From: Cercis canadensis | Taxonomy: Eukaryota > Streptophyta > Magnoliopsida > Fabales > Fabaceae | Direction of reading: 5' to 3' | Assembly (NCBI GenBank): GCA_003255065.1 | Contig: QAOA01000112.1 | Location: 128,392 to 192,391 of the forward strand | Length of the DNA: 64,000 bases | Shown: in pieces, positions 12,402-23,997 of the stretch | Layout of the letters: the number at the start of each line of letters is the position of its first letter | How positions within the stretch are numbered: position 1 is the first letter of the stretch | Position numbers and translations under genes: made by a program | Notes under the pieces: model-generated | Databases searched by the model: none | The model's input: only the letters and a program-made list of their open reading frames with translations | Told to the model about the DNA's origin: nothing

Positions 12402-12601
12402 AGGTAAAACTTAGCAGCTTTGAAGTTGGCAAAGTTAGCATACCAGGGCAGGTTGTGTACTGCAAAGAGCTACTCTTCTGGAAATTCTTCATTGATGGGA
12501 AAGGGTTCAAAAAGGTTCTTCTCTTGCTGCTCAATCCTTGACAAATGGTTAACTACCACATTTTCCATTTCTCTCTTGTCCTTGATCTCAAGATCAAATT
12601 C

Positions 12602-12823
12602 TTACAACAATAAAATCCAGCGGATTAGCCTGGGCTTTGATTCTTGTTTGGCAAAAATATATCTAAGAGCTGCATGATTAGTATATACAATAACTTTGGC
12701 ACCTACTAAATAAGAGCGAAATTTATCAAAAGCGAAGACAATAGCCAACAACTCTTTTTTAGTAGTAGCATAATTAAGTTGAGCAGAATCAAGTACATGA
12801 CTTGCATAATAAATCACATGCAA
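12602..12823 (-). pseudogene. RNase H region of element B
   Basis: The segment [20 protein letters not shown] followed by [20 protein letters not shown] is the hallmark of the Ty3/gypsy RNase H domain, which follows RT in the polyprotein and removes RNA from the RNA-DNA hybrid. Part of a broken element. Confidence 0.8.
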
Positions 12824-12945
12824 TAACTTATTCTTCCTTTACCCTAACACAGCACCCACAACTATGTCACTAGCATCGTACATGAGTTCAAAAGGTAAGT
12901 CCCAATTAGGTGGGACAACAACAGGGGCAGTGGTCAACTTTTGCT

Positions 12946-13690
12946 TCAATGTATCAAAAGCCAGCAAACATTCATCATTGAAAACATAGGTTTAATCTTT
13001 AACAAGAAGGTTACATAGGGGTTAGCAATTTTTGAAAAATCTTGTATGAACCTCCTATAAAAACCAGCGTGCCACAAAAAGCTATGCACCCTTTTGATAT
13101 TAGTAGGAGGAGGCAGTTTTTCAATCACCTCTACTTTAGCCCTATCTACCTCTATCCCCTTAGAAGAAATTTTATGTCCTAAAATAATCCCCTCTCTCAC
13201 CATAAAATGACACTTTTTCCAATTTAAAACCAAATTAGTTTCTTGGCATCTCTTTAACACTAAGGACAGATTGTGTAAACATACATCAAAAGTAGAGCCA
13301 AACACAAAGAAATCATCCATAAAAATCTTAATAAATTTTTCATTCATATCAGATAATATGGAAAGCATACACCTTTGAAAAGTAGCCGACACATTGCATA
13401 ATCTGAATGACATCCTTCTGTATGCATAAACTCCATAAGGGCAAGTGAATGCGGTCTTTTCTTGATCCTCCGGAGCTATGGCGATATGGTTGTGCCCCGA
13501 ATAACCATCCAAAAAACAATAATGCTCATGACCAGCTAGGCGTTCTAGCATTTGATCTATAAATGGGAGAAGAAAGTGGTCCTTTCTCGTGGCATCATTG
13601 AGTTTTTTGTAGTCGATGCACACGCGCCATCCTGTTATAGTTCTAGTGGGAATCTCCAGGTAAGAATGCTCCCTATGAACAAGTTTTGCA
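12946..13690 (-). pseudogene. Reverse transcriptase region of element B
   Basis: The minus-strand frame carries CIDYKKLNDATRKDHFLLPF, YSGHNHIAIAPEDQEKTAFT and ILGHKISSKGIEVDRAKVEV, typical of Athila-lineage Ty3/gypsy RT. It aligns with the better preserved RT at 23134-23991. The N-terminal side of RT and everything upstream of it are missing here. Confidence 0.85.
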
Positions 13691-13859
13691 GGCTTATGAA
13701 GTGGTACTGACTTTGCCTTATTCTTGAGTCAAGTCTATAATCATGCAGGGTTACAAGCTTAAAACAAGGATGAGAACACTGATGCTGAAGCCAAACTGCA
13801 TTACTGCCAGGTTGGTAGTCAGAATTTTATAAGTGTTGCTGCACTTTAGCCTTCTCTTC

Positions 13860-14094
13860 TCTTTCAGTGTGTTTGAGCTACGACTCTTGATTTCAAGGGC
13901 CGCAACCCTTGTTTTCTGTCCCAAATCTTCATTTCTTCACTTTAACCCATGAAACCTATAATTTAACATAAACATCCTATTAGATGCCAATTAATCAAAG
14001 TAAACAATCAAATAATTAAGTAAACGATACCTAAAGAGTAGGTATAAAACCCACTCAACAGGTGCCTATCTCTCTACCTCTCTATCCCTCATCA
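13860..14094. repeat. Probable LTR-end fragment related to element G
   Basis: The pattern TATAAAACCCACTCAACAGG, then a pyrimidine-rich stretch, then CTCATCA resembles the end of the LTR of element G (ATATAAAATCCACTAAACA ... TTCTCA near 34290-34321). The upstream CTTCATTTCTTCACTTTAAC also has a counterpart there. The boundaries are a guess. Confidence 0.35.
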
Positions 14095-14599
14095 GCCATT
14101 AATAATAATAAGTTAATTACTCAAAATACAAGTGGTAATAATTTAAACTTTAAACTTGGAGGGAGGATGATGATAAATATTATGACAGAGTTTCGAAAAC
14201 CGATCAAGATTTTGTTGCAATAGTATATACTACATCAAATGCTTAGTTTATAATTTATTTTTGCTTTGACAGGTTAGTTTATAACTCTTAATATGTCATA
14301 GAACAGCGAATTCTATTAAGTATATGAATGATGAAGATTTTGCAATTATTTATTTTGGTATATCAGTATATGAAGTGTGCATTACCCTGAATTCATTCTA
14401 GCCAAATTCTTTCTCAAATACTTGTCTTTTTCTGCATTTTCACCTTAATCTCAATATATTCTAATTAATTTTATAAAATGACCTAAATTACGCATATTAA
14501 TTATAACATTCTAACAACTTCAAAATCATATTTTTTCCAAACTAAAAGAGAACTTTTTACCAAAATAATAATTTGAAGGGGCATAACTGAAAAGTAGTT

Positions 14600-14960
14600 A
14601 TTTTTAATTTTCATTTTATATACCAAACGTGGCCTGTGAGGGATTGTAGGGAGCATGCTATTGGAAGCCACTCATTAAATAGACCCGAAAAAGACATCAC
14701 TAATAAAGATAATGACGTGGCTCTGGAGCATATAGCTCACCTTTCCAAACGGTCTCTTTTCTCTCTGTAGTATGCAGCTTCTTGCTGAACCTTTTTTTAA
14801 AAGGAAAAAAGAAAAAACTTAAATCGTGATTTAGAAATCTGAAAGCTTTGATCTCAATCAATGTTTTGACTTTTAATAATGTTAGCCAGCCACGTCAAAT
14901 GTACAATTGGTAGTATTTTTATCTTAAATATCATGAGCTAGAAGTAGGTCATAGTTGGGG
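14600..14960. repeat. Dispersed duplicate block, copy 1
   Basis: It shares blocks in the same order with 18190-18480: GAGCATGCTATTGGAAGCCA, AAATAGACCCGAAA, GGTCTCTTTTCTCTCTGTA, CTTAAATCGTGATTTAGAA and a TGTTTTGACTTTTAATAATG-type end. Non-coding. It may be two copies of one non-autonomous element or a local duplication. Confidence 0.6.
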
Positions 14961-15084
14961 ACAATTGAATAATTAATTCCACAATTTTATTTTTTAAACT
15001 ATTTTCACTTATACGGTAGTTTTAATTTTTTAATATTATTTAATTTTGAAAAGGAGAAAGAGAGAGTCGTTGAGGTTCACTGGT

Positions 15085-15560
15085 GTCTTTTAAGAATTGA
15101 TTTAACCTAAAAGTTTAAGCTCTTAGGTGAAGGCCTATAAATAATTTTATATTTTACATGTTCTCGCACGCAAAAGCTCTTTCGGCTTAAAGCGTGAACA
15201 AAATACTAACCTATTTATATCATGTGCTGAAAAAAAGTGAGGACAGAAGAATTTTATTTCCTGACTACTTAGTGAAAGAGACTCTGATACCATGTCAAAA
15301 ATCGATTCAACTTAAAAGCTTAAGTCATTAAGTGAATGCCCATGAATGGTTTATCTCTAACACTCCCCCGTACAAAAAAACCCTTTTGCGCTTAAAATGT
15401 GAACAAAACATAGACTCACTTATACCTTATTGAAAAAGTGGAGGTAGAATAATTCGATCTCCTGACCACTTGGTCAAATAAGCTATGATATCATGTTAAA
15501 GAACTGATTCAAAACTCTTAGGTGAAGGTTCATGAATAGTTTTATATCTTACAATGTCAA
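15085..15560. repeat. About 200-bp tandem repeat, roughly 2.3 copies
   Basis: The unit runs from an AAAAGCTTAAG-type start, through GAATGGTTT and CTTAAAATGTGAACAAAA, to a CTGATACCATGT-type end, and restarts near 15300 and 15505. Copies are diverged. No ORF. A similar sequence is common in plant repeats, but the family is not identified here. Confidence 0.55.
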
Positions 15561-15784
15561 GATTTGTCATATGTAGCCACCATGTACCATAATGGTGACA
15601 ACATACGCCATAGCAAATGTCAACATCAGTGTACCATGCACTTTATGTTGCTTTTTTGTTTGTTTGTTTAGAATTAGATAATATTAAGAAAAAAATGAAA
15701 ACCATCTTATTGGTAGAAATAGTTTGAAAAATAAGATAATTGTAATATTCACATTTACATTATTCAAGTCATTGTCCCTCATAG

Positions 15785-16110
15785 TTGACCTCCATGTTTT
15801 GACTTTTAATTAATAATGTAATTGTAAGCCAACGTCATCAAAAATACCATTGGCAATACTTTTAATTTAAATCTCATGAGCTGGAAGTAGTTCATAATAA
15901 TATATCTCGATGTTTTGACTTTCATTTAATAATGTAAGCCACTGACGTCAGAGATACCATTGGTAGTATTTTTAATTTAAATCTAATAAGCTAGAAGTAG
16001 ATCATAGTTGACTTTGACTTCTAATTAATAATGTAAGCCACTTGACGTTAGAGATACCATTGATAGTATTTTTAATTTAAATCTAATACACTGGAACTAG
16101 ATCATAGTTG
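15785..16110. repeat. Three tandem copies of a ~115-bp unit
   Basis: The unit reads roughly TTTTGACTTTTAATTAATAA, TGTAAGCCA, ACGTCA, GATACCATTGGTAGTATTTT, TAATTTAAATCT, AGCTGGAAGTAGATCATAG. Copies begin near 15795, 15908 and 16010. The same unit also occurs singly at about 14855-14960 and 18375-18475, so a dispersed repeat has been amplified locally. Confidence 0.65.
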
Positions 16111-16204
16111 ACTTGATGCTTTGGCAGTAGTGGAGTAGTGCTATGCTACATTACTTCAAAAGGGCAGCGCCATTCCATGGTTTTTATTGAGGAGATTTTG
16201 GTAA

Positions 16205-16412
16205 AATCTATATTTTAAAATTATTGTTATTGTAAAAATTTTAACAAATAAATTATTTGAGTTAAATAATTAATTTTTTATAAAATATATAAACAGAATT
16301 ATATAAAAAAAATGTCTTTATTAAAAATAATTAAAAAAATAATTTTTTTAATACAATTGAACTCAAATTTTATCATTTTAAAAATCACAATAATATAAAT
16401 TTCAAAATGTGG
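16205..16412. mobile_element. AT-rich foldback MITE
   Basis: The left arm (CTATATTTTAAAATTATTG ... AAATTATTTGAGTTAAATAA) matches the reverse complement of the right arm (CCACATTTTGAAATTTATAT ... AAATTTGAGTTCAATTG). The whole ~210 bp can fold on itself. There is no ORF. Ends are approximate. Confidence 0.5.
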
Positions 16413-16570
16413 ATCCCGCGGTGGAGTAAAACTACACATAGATAGCTTAACAATCAATTACTAATTAATCTACTTTGATCTGGATGCTTTTTTCTGTACT
16501 ATTTTATTTCTCTCTAGGTCTACTAAACGATGGTGGAGGATGGTTCCTCTCTCTCTCCCTCCTCCACTTT

Positions 16571-17941
16571 TAGGGTGTATTTGGAAGTTTTTTTGGAAGG
16601 GAGAGAAGAGGAGAGGAAAGGAATAAGAGAGCTCACTCCCTTGTTTGAGAGTTTTAAGTTTGAAAGGGGAAGGAAACTAGGGGTTAAACTCTAACCCTTG
16701 CACTCTTTTTTCTATCCACAAATTTCAAGCCCCCAAATTGGGAGGTTTGGAGAGGTAAGGAATTAATTTACTATTTTACCCATATTGTCACATAAAAGAA
16801 GCAGAGTACTGTTTTGTGCTCATACTGTTTTGTCATGCAATCACCTGTTGTCAATACTTTTAAGATAGGTGGGGTGGGGGTTGGTGGCAAAGAAAAAGTC
16901 AATATACTTAATCAATTAATGGGTTAAAATAATTACTTATTGTCAATACTCAATAGCTCAATATATATTATCATTATTAATTGGTTAAAAATTTATTCTT
17001 CTTACTTAAAAATATTTTTAATAAATCAAATAGTATACAATTTGATTATTGCCAATTTTTATTTTTAAATAATAAATAATAATTAAATTTATAATTAAAA
17101 AATTGAATTAAAAAAAAGAGTGAAAAGATAATAAAGGGTAAATTAGTAAAAATATTTTATAATAGGACATTTCCTTTCCTTTCCTCTCCTTTTGTTCATT
17201 TTAATCATCCAAACAAAAGAGAGGAAAACCCCTCCCTTTCTCTTCCCTTCCCTTTCTTTCTCTCACTTTCCTCTTACCCTTAGGGTTTGTTTAGGAGTTT
17301 TCTTGGAGGGGAAAGGAGAGGAGAGTAGAGGAAAGAGAGGGAAAGAAATGAAAGGGAAAGGGAAGAGTTTTTCTCTTATTTGTTTGGATGTTTAAAATGA
17401 ACAAAAGAAGAGGAAAGGAAAGGAAAAGTCCTGTTGTAAAGTATTTTTACTAATCTACCCTTTATTATTAAAAAAGATATATTTAATATAAAATTAAATA
17501 ATATAATATACTTCTTTCTTTTTCTCTCTTATATCTCTCATATTTCTTTCTCTCTCTCTAAAATAATCAATTAATTTACTGTTTTCTAGAAAATTTAATT
17601 ATTATTTTATATTTGTTAGCCGAACACATGTAAGCCTTTATTCTTTGAAGGCTTAGATTTTTGCTATCTTGCATTGCACCTAGTGCCAAAACTGAGAAGA
17701 ATGACACAAGGGAGTACGGGGTAAAACAAAACAGTATGGGCAAAATAGTAAATTAATTCTTTACCTCTCCAAACTCTCTAATTTGGGGGGTTGAAATTTA
17801 TGGATAGAAAAATGAGTGCAGGGGTTAGAGTTCAACCCCTAGTTCCCCTCCCCTTAAAACTCCCAAACAAAAGAGTGGACTCTCTCATTCCTCTCATCTC
17901 CTCTCCTTTCCCCTAAAAAAAAACTCCCAAACAAACCCTTA
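16571..17941. mobile_element. 1.37-kb palindrome built from two inverted MITE-like copies
   Basis: The left arm starts TAGGGTGTATTTGGAAGTTT and the right arm ends CTCCCAAACAAACCCTTA. The block ACAAATTTCAAGCCCCCAAA near 16721 faces its inverted partner near 17780. At the centre (about 17279-17283), CCTCTTACCCT meets TAGGGTTTGTTTAGG, so two copies abut head to head. Purine-rich and pyrimidine-rich arms alternate. The ORF at 17192-17395 is a by-product. No clear target duplication is visible. Confidence 0.65.
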
Positions 17942-18189
17942 ATAAGTAAATAAATTTGGACATGAAACATAGGGTAATGTGAGATTTTGGTGAGTCGGGG
18001 AAGGCGCAGGGGGCCCTTTTCTTAAAGACTTTGGAAAACTAATGATCATTTCTCACTTTTTTATTTGACATTTTTTGGTACTTAGATATTCGATCATGGT
18101 TTGCCAGAAAGGATAAGTAGTAAAAAAAATATTATATTTTCATAATGCTATCAAACTGCGCAATGAGAATGGCCATTCCATTTCTAATT

Positions 18190-18480
18190 GCCATGCGATT
18201 TAATAATTTTCATTTGTATGCCAAACATGGCCTTTGACGAGCATGCTATTGGAAGCCACAAATTAAATAGACCCGAAAGGTCTCTTTTCTCTCTGTACAC
18301 AGCTCCTTAATTGCTGACCCATTTTTTTAAAAGAAAAAGAAAACTTAAATCGTGATTTAGAAGTCTTAAAGCTGTGATCTCGATGTTTTGACTTTTAATA
18401 ATGTAAGCCAAGGACGTGAAAGATATCATTGGTAGTATTTTTAATTTAAATCTCCTGAGCTGGAAGTAGATCATATAAGT
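18190..18480. repeat. Dispersed duplicate block, copy 2
   Basis: Partner of 14600-14960, with the same order of blocks but shorter by several gaps. It ends with one copy of the ~115-bp unit. Confidence 0.6.
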
Positions 18481-18581
18481 GACGAATACATAAAGAACTC
18501 AATTGGGGATAAAGACAAAATAAAATTTTCATAATTATAAATTAAAATTATTAATTTAAAGATTAAATACATACATTTATC

Positions 18582-18790
18582 GAAGTTGAGCACATCGTTC
18601 TTTTTTGTCATAAATTCATCAGAAATAGATTATGTATCAAATGTTTCAGCAATTCTTCTCTCAATATAAGTGATCATAGATCCACAAAAAAATCGTCTTT
18701 CATTTTATTTCTGAGCCTACTTTTGATAATATTCATAGCAGAAAATGACTTCTCATTAGTAGCATTTTAAGTAATCTTCTAGAAATACTA
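18582..18790 (-). pseudogene. hAT-type transposase C-terminal (dimerisation) remnant
   Basis: Read on the minus strand, the segment ATNEKSFSAMNIIKSRLRNK matches the conserved end of plant hAT transposases (usually ATASVERAFSAMNIIKTRLR). It is followed by KMKDDFFVDL and, in the next frame, ITYIER- and EFYDKK-like pieces. Known: this region forms the hAT dimerisation domain at the transposase C-terminus. There is a frame change shortly after FFVD and in-frame stops nearby, and sequence on the N-terminal side (18790-18960) is too decayed to read. Dead DNA transposon remnant. Confidence 0.6.
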
Positions 18791-19196
18791 ATAAGAAAAA
18801 TAAGAAATTATAAATGCTTCAGAGGTAAGAAAATGTGGGACATGTTAAGAAACCTTCTTTTTTAAAACACCAATAGAAAAAGACCAAGTGGGGAGTTTTC
18901 TTTATAGTAGTATAGAATATTACAATCTACACTAATAATTTCATCTAAGCTATAATCTCACTGAAACATTTTCTTTTCTTTTTAAGGTTAAGATTATTTA
19001 ATTATATATTTAAGTATGACAGTTTTTTTTTCCTATTTTGGTTGCAACTCCCGATTCAAAAAATATAATTTTTTTTAATTAATGAGTTTGTATAAAAAGC
19101 ATCACAAAAAAGAGAACAAAAAATTTTAATTGAGCTACTTGCATATCAATTCTTATTAAATTTTATACACCAAAACACATACATCTCTATTTGATT

Positions 19197-19197
19197 N
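19197..19197. other. Single N: probable contig join
   Basis: The N separates AT-rich sequence with the hAT remnant on the left from an LTR fragment on the right. The two sides share no visible context, so their adjacency should be treated with caution. Confidence 0.6.
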
Positions 19198-19526
19198 AGG
19201 ATCCTGCGACAGCATGTCTTCTCTGGCTTCCAGGCTGCATATGACCTTCTGAACGTCCGAATTAGCTTTGGAGCCCTGAAAGAAAGTTGTAGAAAATTCT
19301 CTCAGCTTTCCAACAAGGTATGACTCGGAATTTTTAGACATTCAGAACTAAAGATATGCATGAAACACAGAGACAGCATATAATGCCCAGTATTGCTGGA
19401 AATTGCAATTAAGCATAAATGGATCCAAAGTCATGAAATGAGGTCTAAGTCTATGCAATTCAGCCCAAAAGAGGTTCAAAAGACTAAGTATGAGGGATAA
19501 CTATTATATAAAAAGTGTGTTCATCA
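19198..19526 (-). repeat. LTR-end fragment of the D/E family
   Basis: CGAATTAGCTTTGGAGCCC, GAAAGTTGTAGA, TTCTCTCAGCTTTCC and AAAGATATGCATGAAA match the last ~300 bp of element E's LTR (about 52640-52923). It ends TTCATCA as that LTR ends TTATCA. Only this end is present. Confidence 0.65.
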
Positions 19527-20744
19527 AATGCCCATAGCAACAGTTAAACAGTCATAGCACAAGTAATTCCCACACTAGCAGTTATAACAAATCCAGTTCC
19601 TCAGCAAAGGTAAGAAATCAGACTAATGCCCATAGTAGTTCCTACAACAATATTTTCACAATGCCACTGCTTTACAGAATTGATAAGAACACAGACATCA
19701 CAGCATTGTAGCAATGGTACTCTATCATAAACATCCTAGTAAAACAGCAAGACCCACATCAAGATTTGATGCATAAGCATGAACAATAGATCAACAGTCA
19801 TTTCCAGTAATTGAATAACCATGGCAGTACCCACAACAATCTATTAATGACAGTATCATAGTAATGGGAATTGCAAGATAAACAAACTAATTGCTCAACA
19901 CCAAAATTCCCCAATATTAAAAAATTCTACTGTAACAATCTCAAATTTGTATCAACTAGCATTTATCAAATTCCCCTTATAAAGGGTGAATGATAGCAAT
20001 TGCAGTTGAAATTTTAACAGTTAAGCAACAATACTTTCATAGCAATAAAGCAAAGTATTGAGTGTTCCCCACTAACAGTTACTTGAACTGAGAGCCAACT
20101 CCCTCCTTATTACTAACCCAATAACAGTTGTGGCAGCAATATGTTAACAATGAAATGGCTTTACAACATCAACAAAAACAAAAACAACACAATTTGCCAA
20201 AGGTATTAACATGTATGACAATAAGAGTTTATGCAAAGTTGCAACTAGAATTCAATCCTTTAACATCAGAAAATCAATTCCCACAGAGATAAGGTAATAA
20301 CAGCTTCACAGTAATGAGAATTTCAATAAAACCACTTCTTCAATGGCATTTTATCACAAGTATCCCAATAAAATAGCAAGTCTCACAGCAAGATTTGATG
20401 CATAAGAGCATGTTCTCACTAGATAGAGCATGTTCTCACTATATAAAAGGTAAAATTCCTTTATCAATGACACTTAATCCATCAACCAGATACAGCTAGA
20501 GTGAAGGAAGAGCACATACCTGTAAATGGAGAAGTGAATCCAAACTTGTGCAAACAGACCAACTGTGTTGTGGTGCTCTAGTGTGATGCAGTAGGAGTTT
20601 AATGGAATGAGAAATTGATGAATTTGTTAAGGGGGTTTGGCCAGAAATTGGTGGGGAAGTGCCAGAATAGCTAGGCATTTGGAGAAGAAGGAAAGAAATA
20701 GAGATTTTTTGAAGTGATGAAATGGCCCGCGAAATGGAATTTTA

Positions 20745-21200
20745 AAGGGTTTGACTGACACGGCCACAACACGGCCGTGTAGTGTGGGCGTGTTGGGCTT
20801 GGGGAAGGAAACACGGGGGCTTGATATTTATGTTTTAGTTTGACACGGGGTGACATGCCCATGTATTAGGCCGTGTTAAGAGTGTAAAAATTACTTTAAG
20901 TGACACGGGGTAAACATGGTCGTGTGTGTGACCGTGTTGGTGACATGGCATGCATGGATACTTACCTTAGTAAAGACATGGCCATGTCTCATGATAGGGA
21001 GAATTTGGTCAATTGACACAGTCATAGGCATGGCCGTGCTATGGACCGTGTTCCTTCCCTAAGTTCTCTATGTGATCTACACGCTTGTTGACGTGGCCAT
21101 GTCCATGACCGTGTTCTCTCGTTGGATGCTCTAGGGTATTCATCAACCTCTGGTTAGTTGACACAGTTAATGGCATGGCCGTGTTCTTGTCGTGTTCTCC
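20745..21200. repeat. Palindrome-rich tract in element A
   Basis: Contains ACACGGCCGTGTAG at about 20769-20782 and many half sites and decayed versions. Collinear with 10530-11010. Confidence 0.7.
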
Positions 21201-21354
21201 TCCTGACAGTCAACAACTGAACTTAGGCAAGAAGCAAAACACAAATCACATAAAATTCATAGTTCTAGAGGAAAACAAAGATAAAAGAATAAAAGCTTGG
21301 GTTGCCTCCCAAGATGCACTTAATTTATAGTCCTGAGCCATACTATCTTTGATA

Positions 21355-22620
21355 TTATGTTGGTGTAGAAAGGACCATTGAAGAGATTTGGTGTTGAACC
21401 CCATCTCCCCAATAATGCTTTAGTCTTTGTCCGTTGACTTTGAAGCTTCTTCCTGAACTCATATCAGCCCCCTCGATAGCTCCATAGGGAAAAACCTTCC
21501 TAATCATAAACGGATAGGACCATCTTGATTTCAGTTTCCCAGGGAAGAGCTTTAACCTTGAATTGTATAACAACACTTGTTGTCCCGATTCAAAATTCTT
21601 TAGGACAATTCTCTTATCATGTCATCGCTTTGTTTTTTCTTTGTAAAGCTTTGAACTCTCATAAGCCTGATGTCAAAATTCATCCAATTCGTGAAGCTGA
21701 AGAATCCTTTTCTCCCCTGCTACTGCCAAGTCAAAGTTAAGGATCTTAGTGGCCCACAGTGCTCTATGCTCTAATTAAACAGGTAAATGGCAGGCCTTCC
21801 CATACACCAATTGATAAGGTGACATGCCAAGTGGTGTCTTCAACGCAGTTCGGTATGCCCACAGAGCATCATCAAGCTTTATTGCCCAATCTTTTCTTGA
21901 GGTGTTGACAGTCTTCTTAAGTATCCTCTTCAGTTCTCTGTTAGACACCTCAACTTGTCCAGTGGTTTGTGGATGATACGAGGTTGCAATGTGATGTCTC
22001 ACACCATATTTACTCAATAAAAAATCTAGCTGCTTATTGCAAAAATGAGTTCCTTCATCATTGATCAATGCTCTTGGCACCCCAAATCTTGAGAATATAT
22101 TCTTTTTGAGGAAATTCATAACCACTTGAGCATCATTAACTCTAGTTGCAATGACTTCAACCCATTTGGATACATAGTTGACCGCGACCAGGATGTATTC
22201 ATTAGAGTACAATAAGGGGAAAGGGCCCATAAAATCGATACCCCACACATCGAATAACTTAACTTCCACGACTGAGTTCAAAGGCATTTCATGTCTCTTA
22301 GAGATGTTACCTGTCCTTTAGCACCGATCACAACTCTTCACATACTCATAGGCATCTTTGAACACAGTTGGCCAATAGAACCCTGATTGCAGCACTTTTA
22401 CAGCTGTTCAGTCGCCACTGAAATGACCGCCATAACCTGAAACATGACAGTGCCATAATATATCATTAACCTTCTCTTATGGTATGCATCTCCTCAACAG
22501 TCCATCAACACATCTTCGCAGCAAGTAAGGTTCATCCCAAACATAGAATTTCGCCTCATGAAGGAAGCACTTCAACTGATGGGAATTGAGATCCACAGGT
22601 AACACCTTAGCAGCTTTGAA
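21355..22620 (-). pseudogene. Integrase region of element A
   Basis: Frame 21775-22287 holds the catalytic core: [38 protein letters not shown] and [20 protein letters not shown], the classic order of a Ty3/gypsy integrase. The frame 21355-21576 ([20 protein letters not shown]) is the C-terminal part that binds DNA or chromatin in this class. The zinc-binding N-terminal part is at about 22290-22620. Confidence 0.85.
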
Positions 22621-23133
22621 GTTGGCAAAGTTAGCATACTAGGGTACGCTGTGTACCACAAAGAGTTGTTCGTCTAGAAATTCTTCCTTGATGGGAAGTG
22701 ATTGATCGTGGTTCTTTTCTTGCTGCTCAATCCTTGATAATTGGCCAACTACCACATTTTCCATGCCTCTCTTGTCTTTGATCTCGAGATCAAATTCTTG
22801 CAACAATAGGATCCAGCTGATGAGTCTTTTGACTCCTGTTTGGCAAAAAGATACCTAATAGCTACATGATTAGTATATACAATAACTTTGGCACCTACCA
22901 AATAAGAGCGAAAACAATAGCCAACAACTCTTTTTCAGTAGTAGCATAGTTAAGTTGAGTAGAATCAAGTACATGGCTAGCATAATAGATCACATGCAAT
23001 AATTTATTTTTCCTCTGCCACACACAGCACTCACAGTTATATCACTAGCATCACACGAGTTCAAAAGGTAAGTCCCAATCAGGTGGAACAACAACAGGAG
23101 CAGTGGTCAATTTTTGCTTAAATGTATTAAAAG

Positions 23134-23991
23134 CTAGCAAGCATTCATTATTGAAAAAAAAAAAAAAGTTTCATCTTTGACAAGAAGGTTACACAATGGT
23201 TTAGCAATTTTGGAAAAATCTTGTATGAACCTCCTATAAAAACCAACATGCCCCAAAAAGCTACGCACCCCTTTAACATTAGTGGGAGGGGAAAGTTTTT
23301 CAATTACCTCTACTTTAGCCCTATCTACCTCTATCCCTTTATCAGAAATTCTATGGCCTAGAACAATTCCCTCTCTCACCATAAAGTGGCACTTTTCCCA
23401 ATTCAAAACCAAATTCATTTCTTGGCATCTTTTCAACACTAAAGATAAATTATGCAAACATACATCAAAAGTAGAGCCAAAAACAGAAAATTCATCCATA
23501 AAAATCTCAATAAATTTTTCGTTCATATTAGAGAATATGGATAGTATACACCTTTGAAAAGTAGCCGGCGCATTGTACAATCCGAATGACATCTTCCTGT
23601 ATGCATAAACTCCATAGGGACAAGTAAAGGCTGTTTTTTCTTGATCCTCTGGTGCTATGGCGATTTGGTTGTAACCTGAATAACCATCCAGAAAATAGTA
23701 GTGCTCATGACCAGCTAGACGTTCCAGCATCTGATCGATAAATGGGAGAGGAAAATGACCTTTTCTTGTGGCATCATTGAGTTTTCTGTAGTCAATGCAC
23801 ACTCGCCATCCCGTGACTGTTCTAATGAGAACCAATTCATTATGTTCATTCATAACCATTGTGGTCCCACCTTTCTTAGGCATTACCTGAACCAGACTCA
23901 CCAATGAGCTATCCGAGATGGGATAAATAACACTAGCGTCTAACAGTTTGACCATTTCCTTCCTTACCACCTCTTTCATAACCGGATTCAA
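23134..23991 (-). pseudogene. Reverse transcriptase of element A
   Basis: A 285-residue open frame. It shows PISDSSLVSLVQVMPKKGG, GWRVCIDYRKLNDATRKGHF, YSGYNQIAIAPEDQEKTAFT, NAPATFQRC and ILSIFSNMNEKFIEIFMDEF, the conserved blocks of Athila-lineage RT in the right order. It copies element RNA to DNA in the living family. A long T-rich stretch lies at its C-terminal side. Confidence 0.9.
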
Positions 23992-23997
23992 TCTCCT

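Larger units (their letters stand above)
5121..13690 (-). mobile_element. Element B: Athila-lineage Ty3/gypsy retrotransposon fossil, 5'-truncated
   Basis: The minus-strand order from the right is RT, RNase H, integrase, a non-coding stretch with palindromes, an env-like ORF, then the 3' LTR at 5121-6630. The LTR starts TGATAG, ends ATCA, and aligns over its whole length with the 5' LTR of element A. The complement of a polypurine tract (GTGTGGGGGACTT on the minus strand) abuts it at 6631-6643. The gag, protease and 5' LTR are not present to the right. The element is clearly broken, with many breaks. Age: old, because its LTR and coding parts differ from those of A at many positions and no second LTR of its own is available for dating. 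Confidence 0.85.

Noticed and set aside
17192-17395. 67-residue ORF rich in Phe/Pro then Gly/Lys
   Set aside because: It is the translation of the pyrimidine- and purine-rich arms of the palindromic MITE pair.
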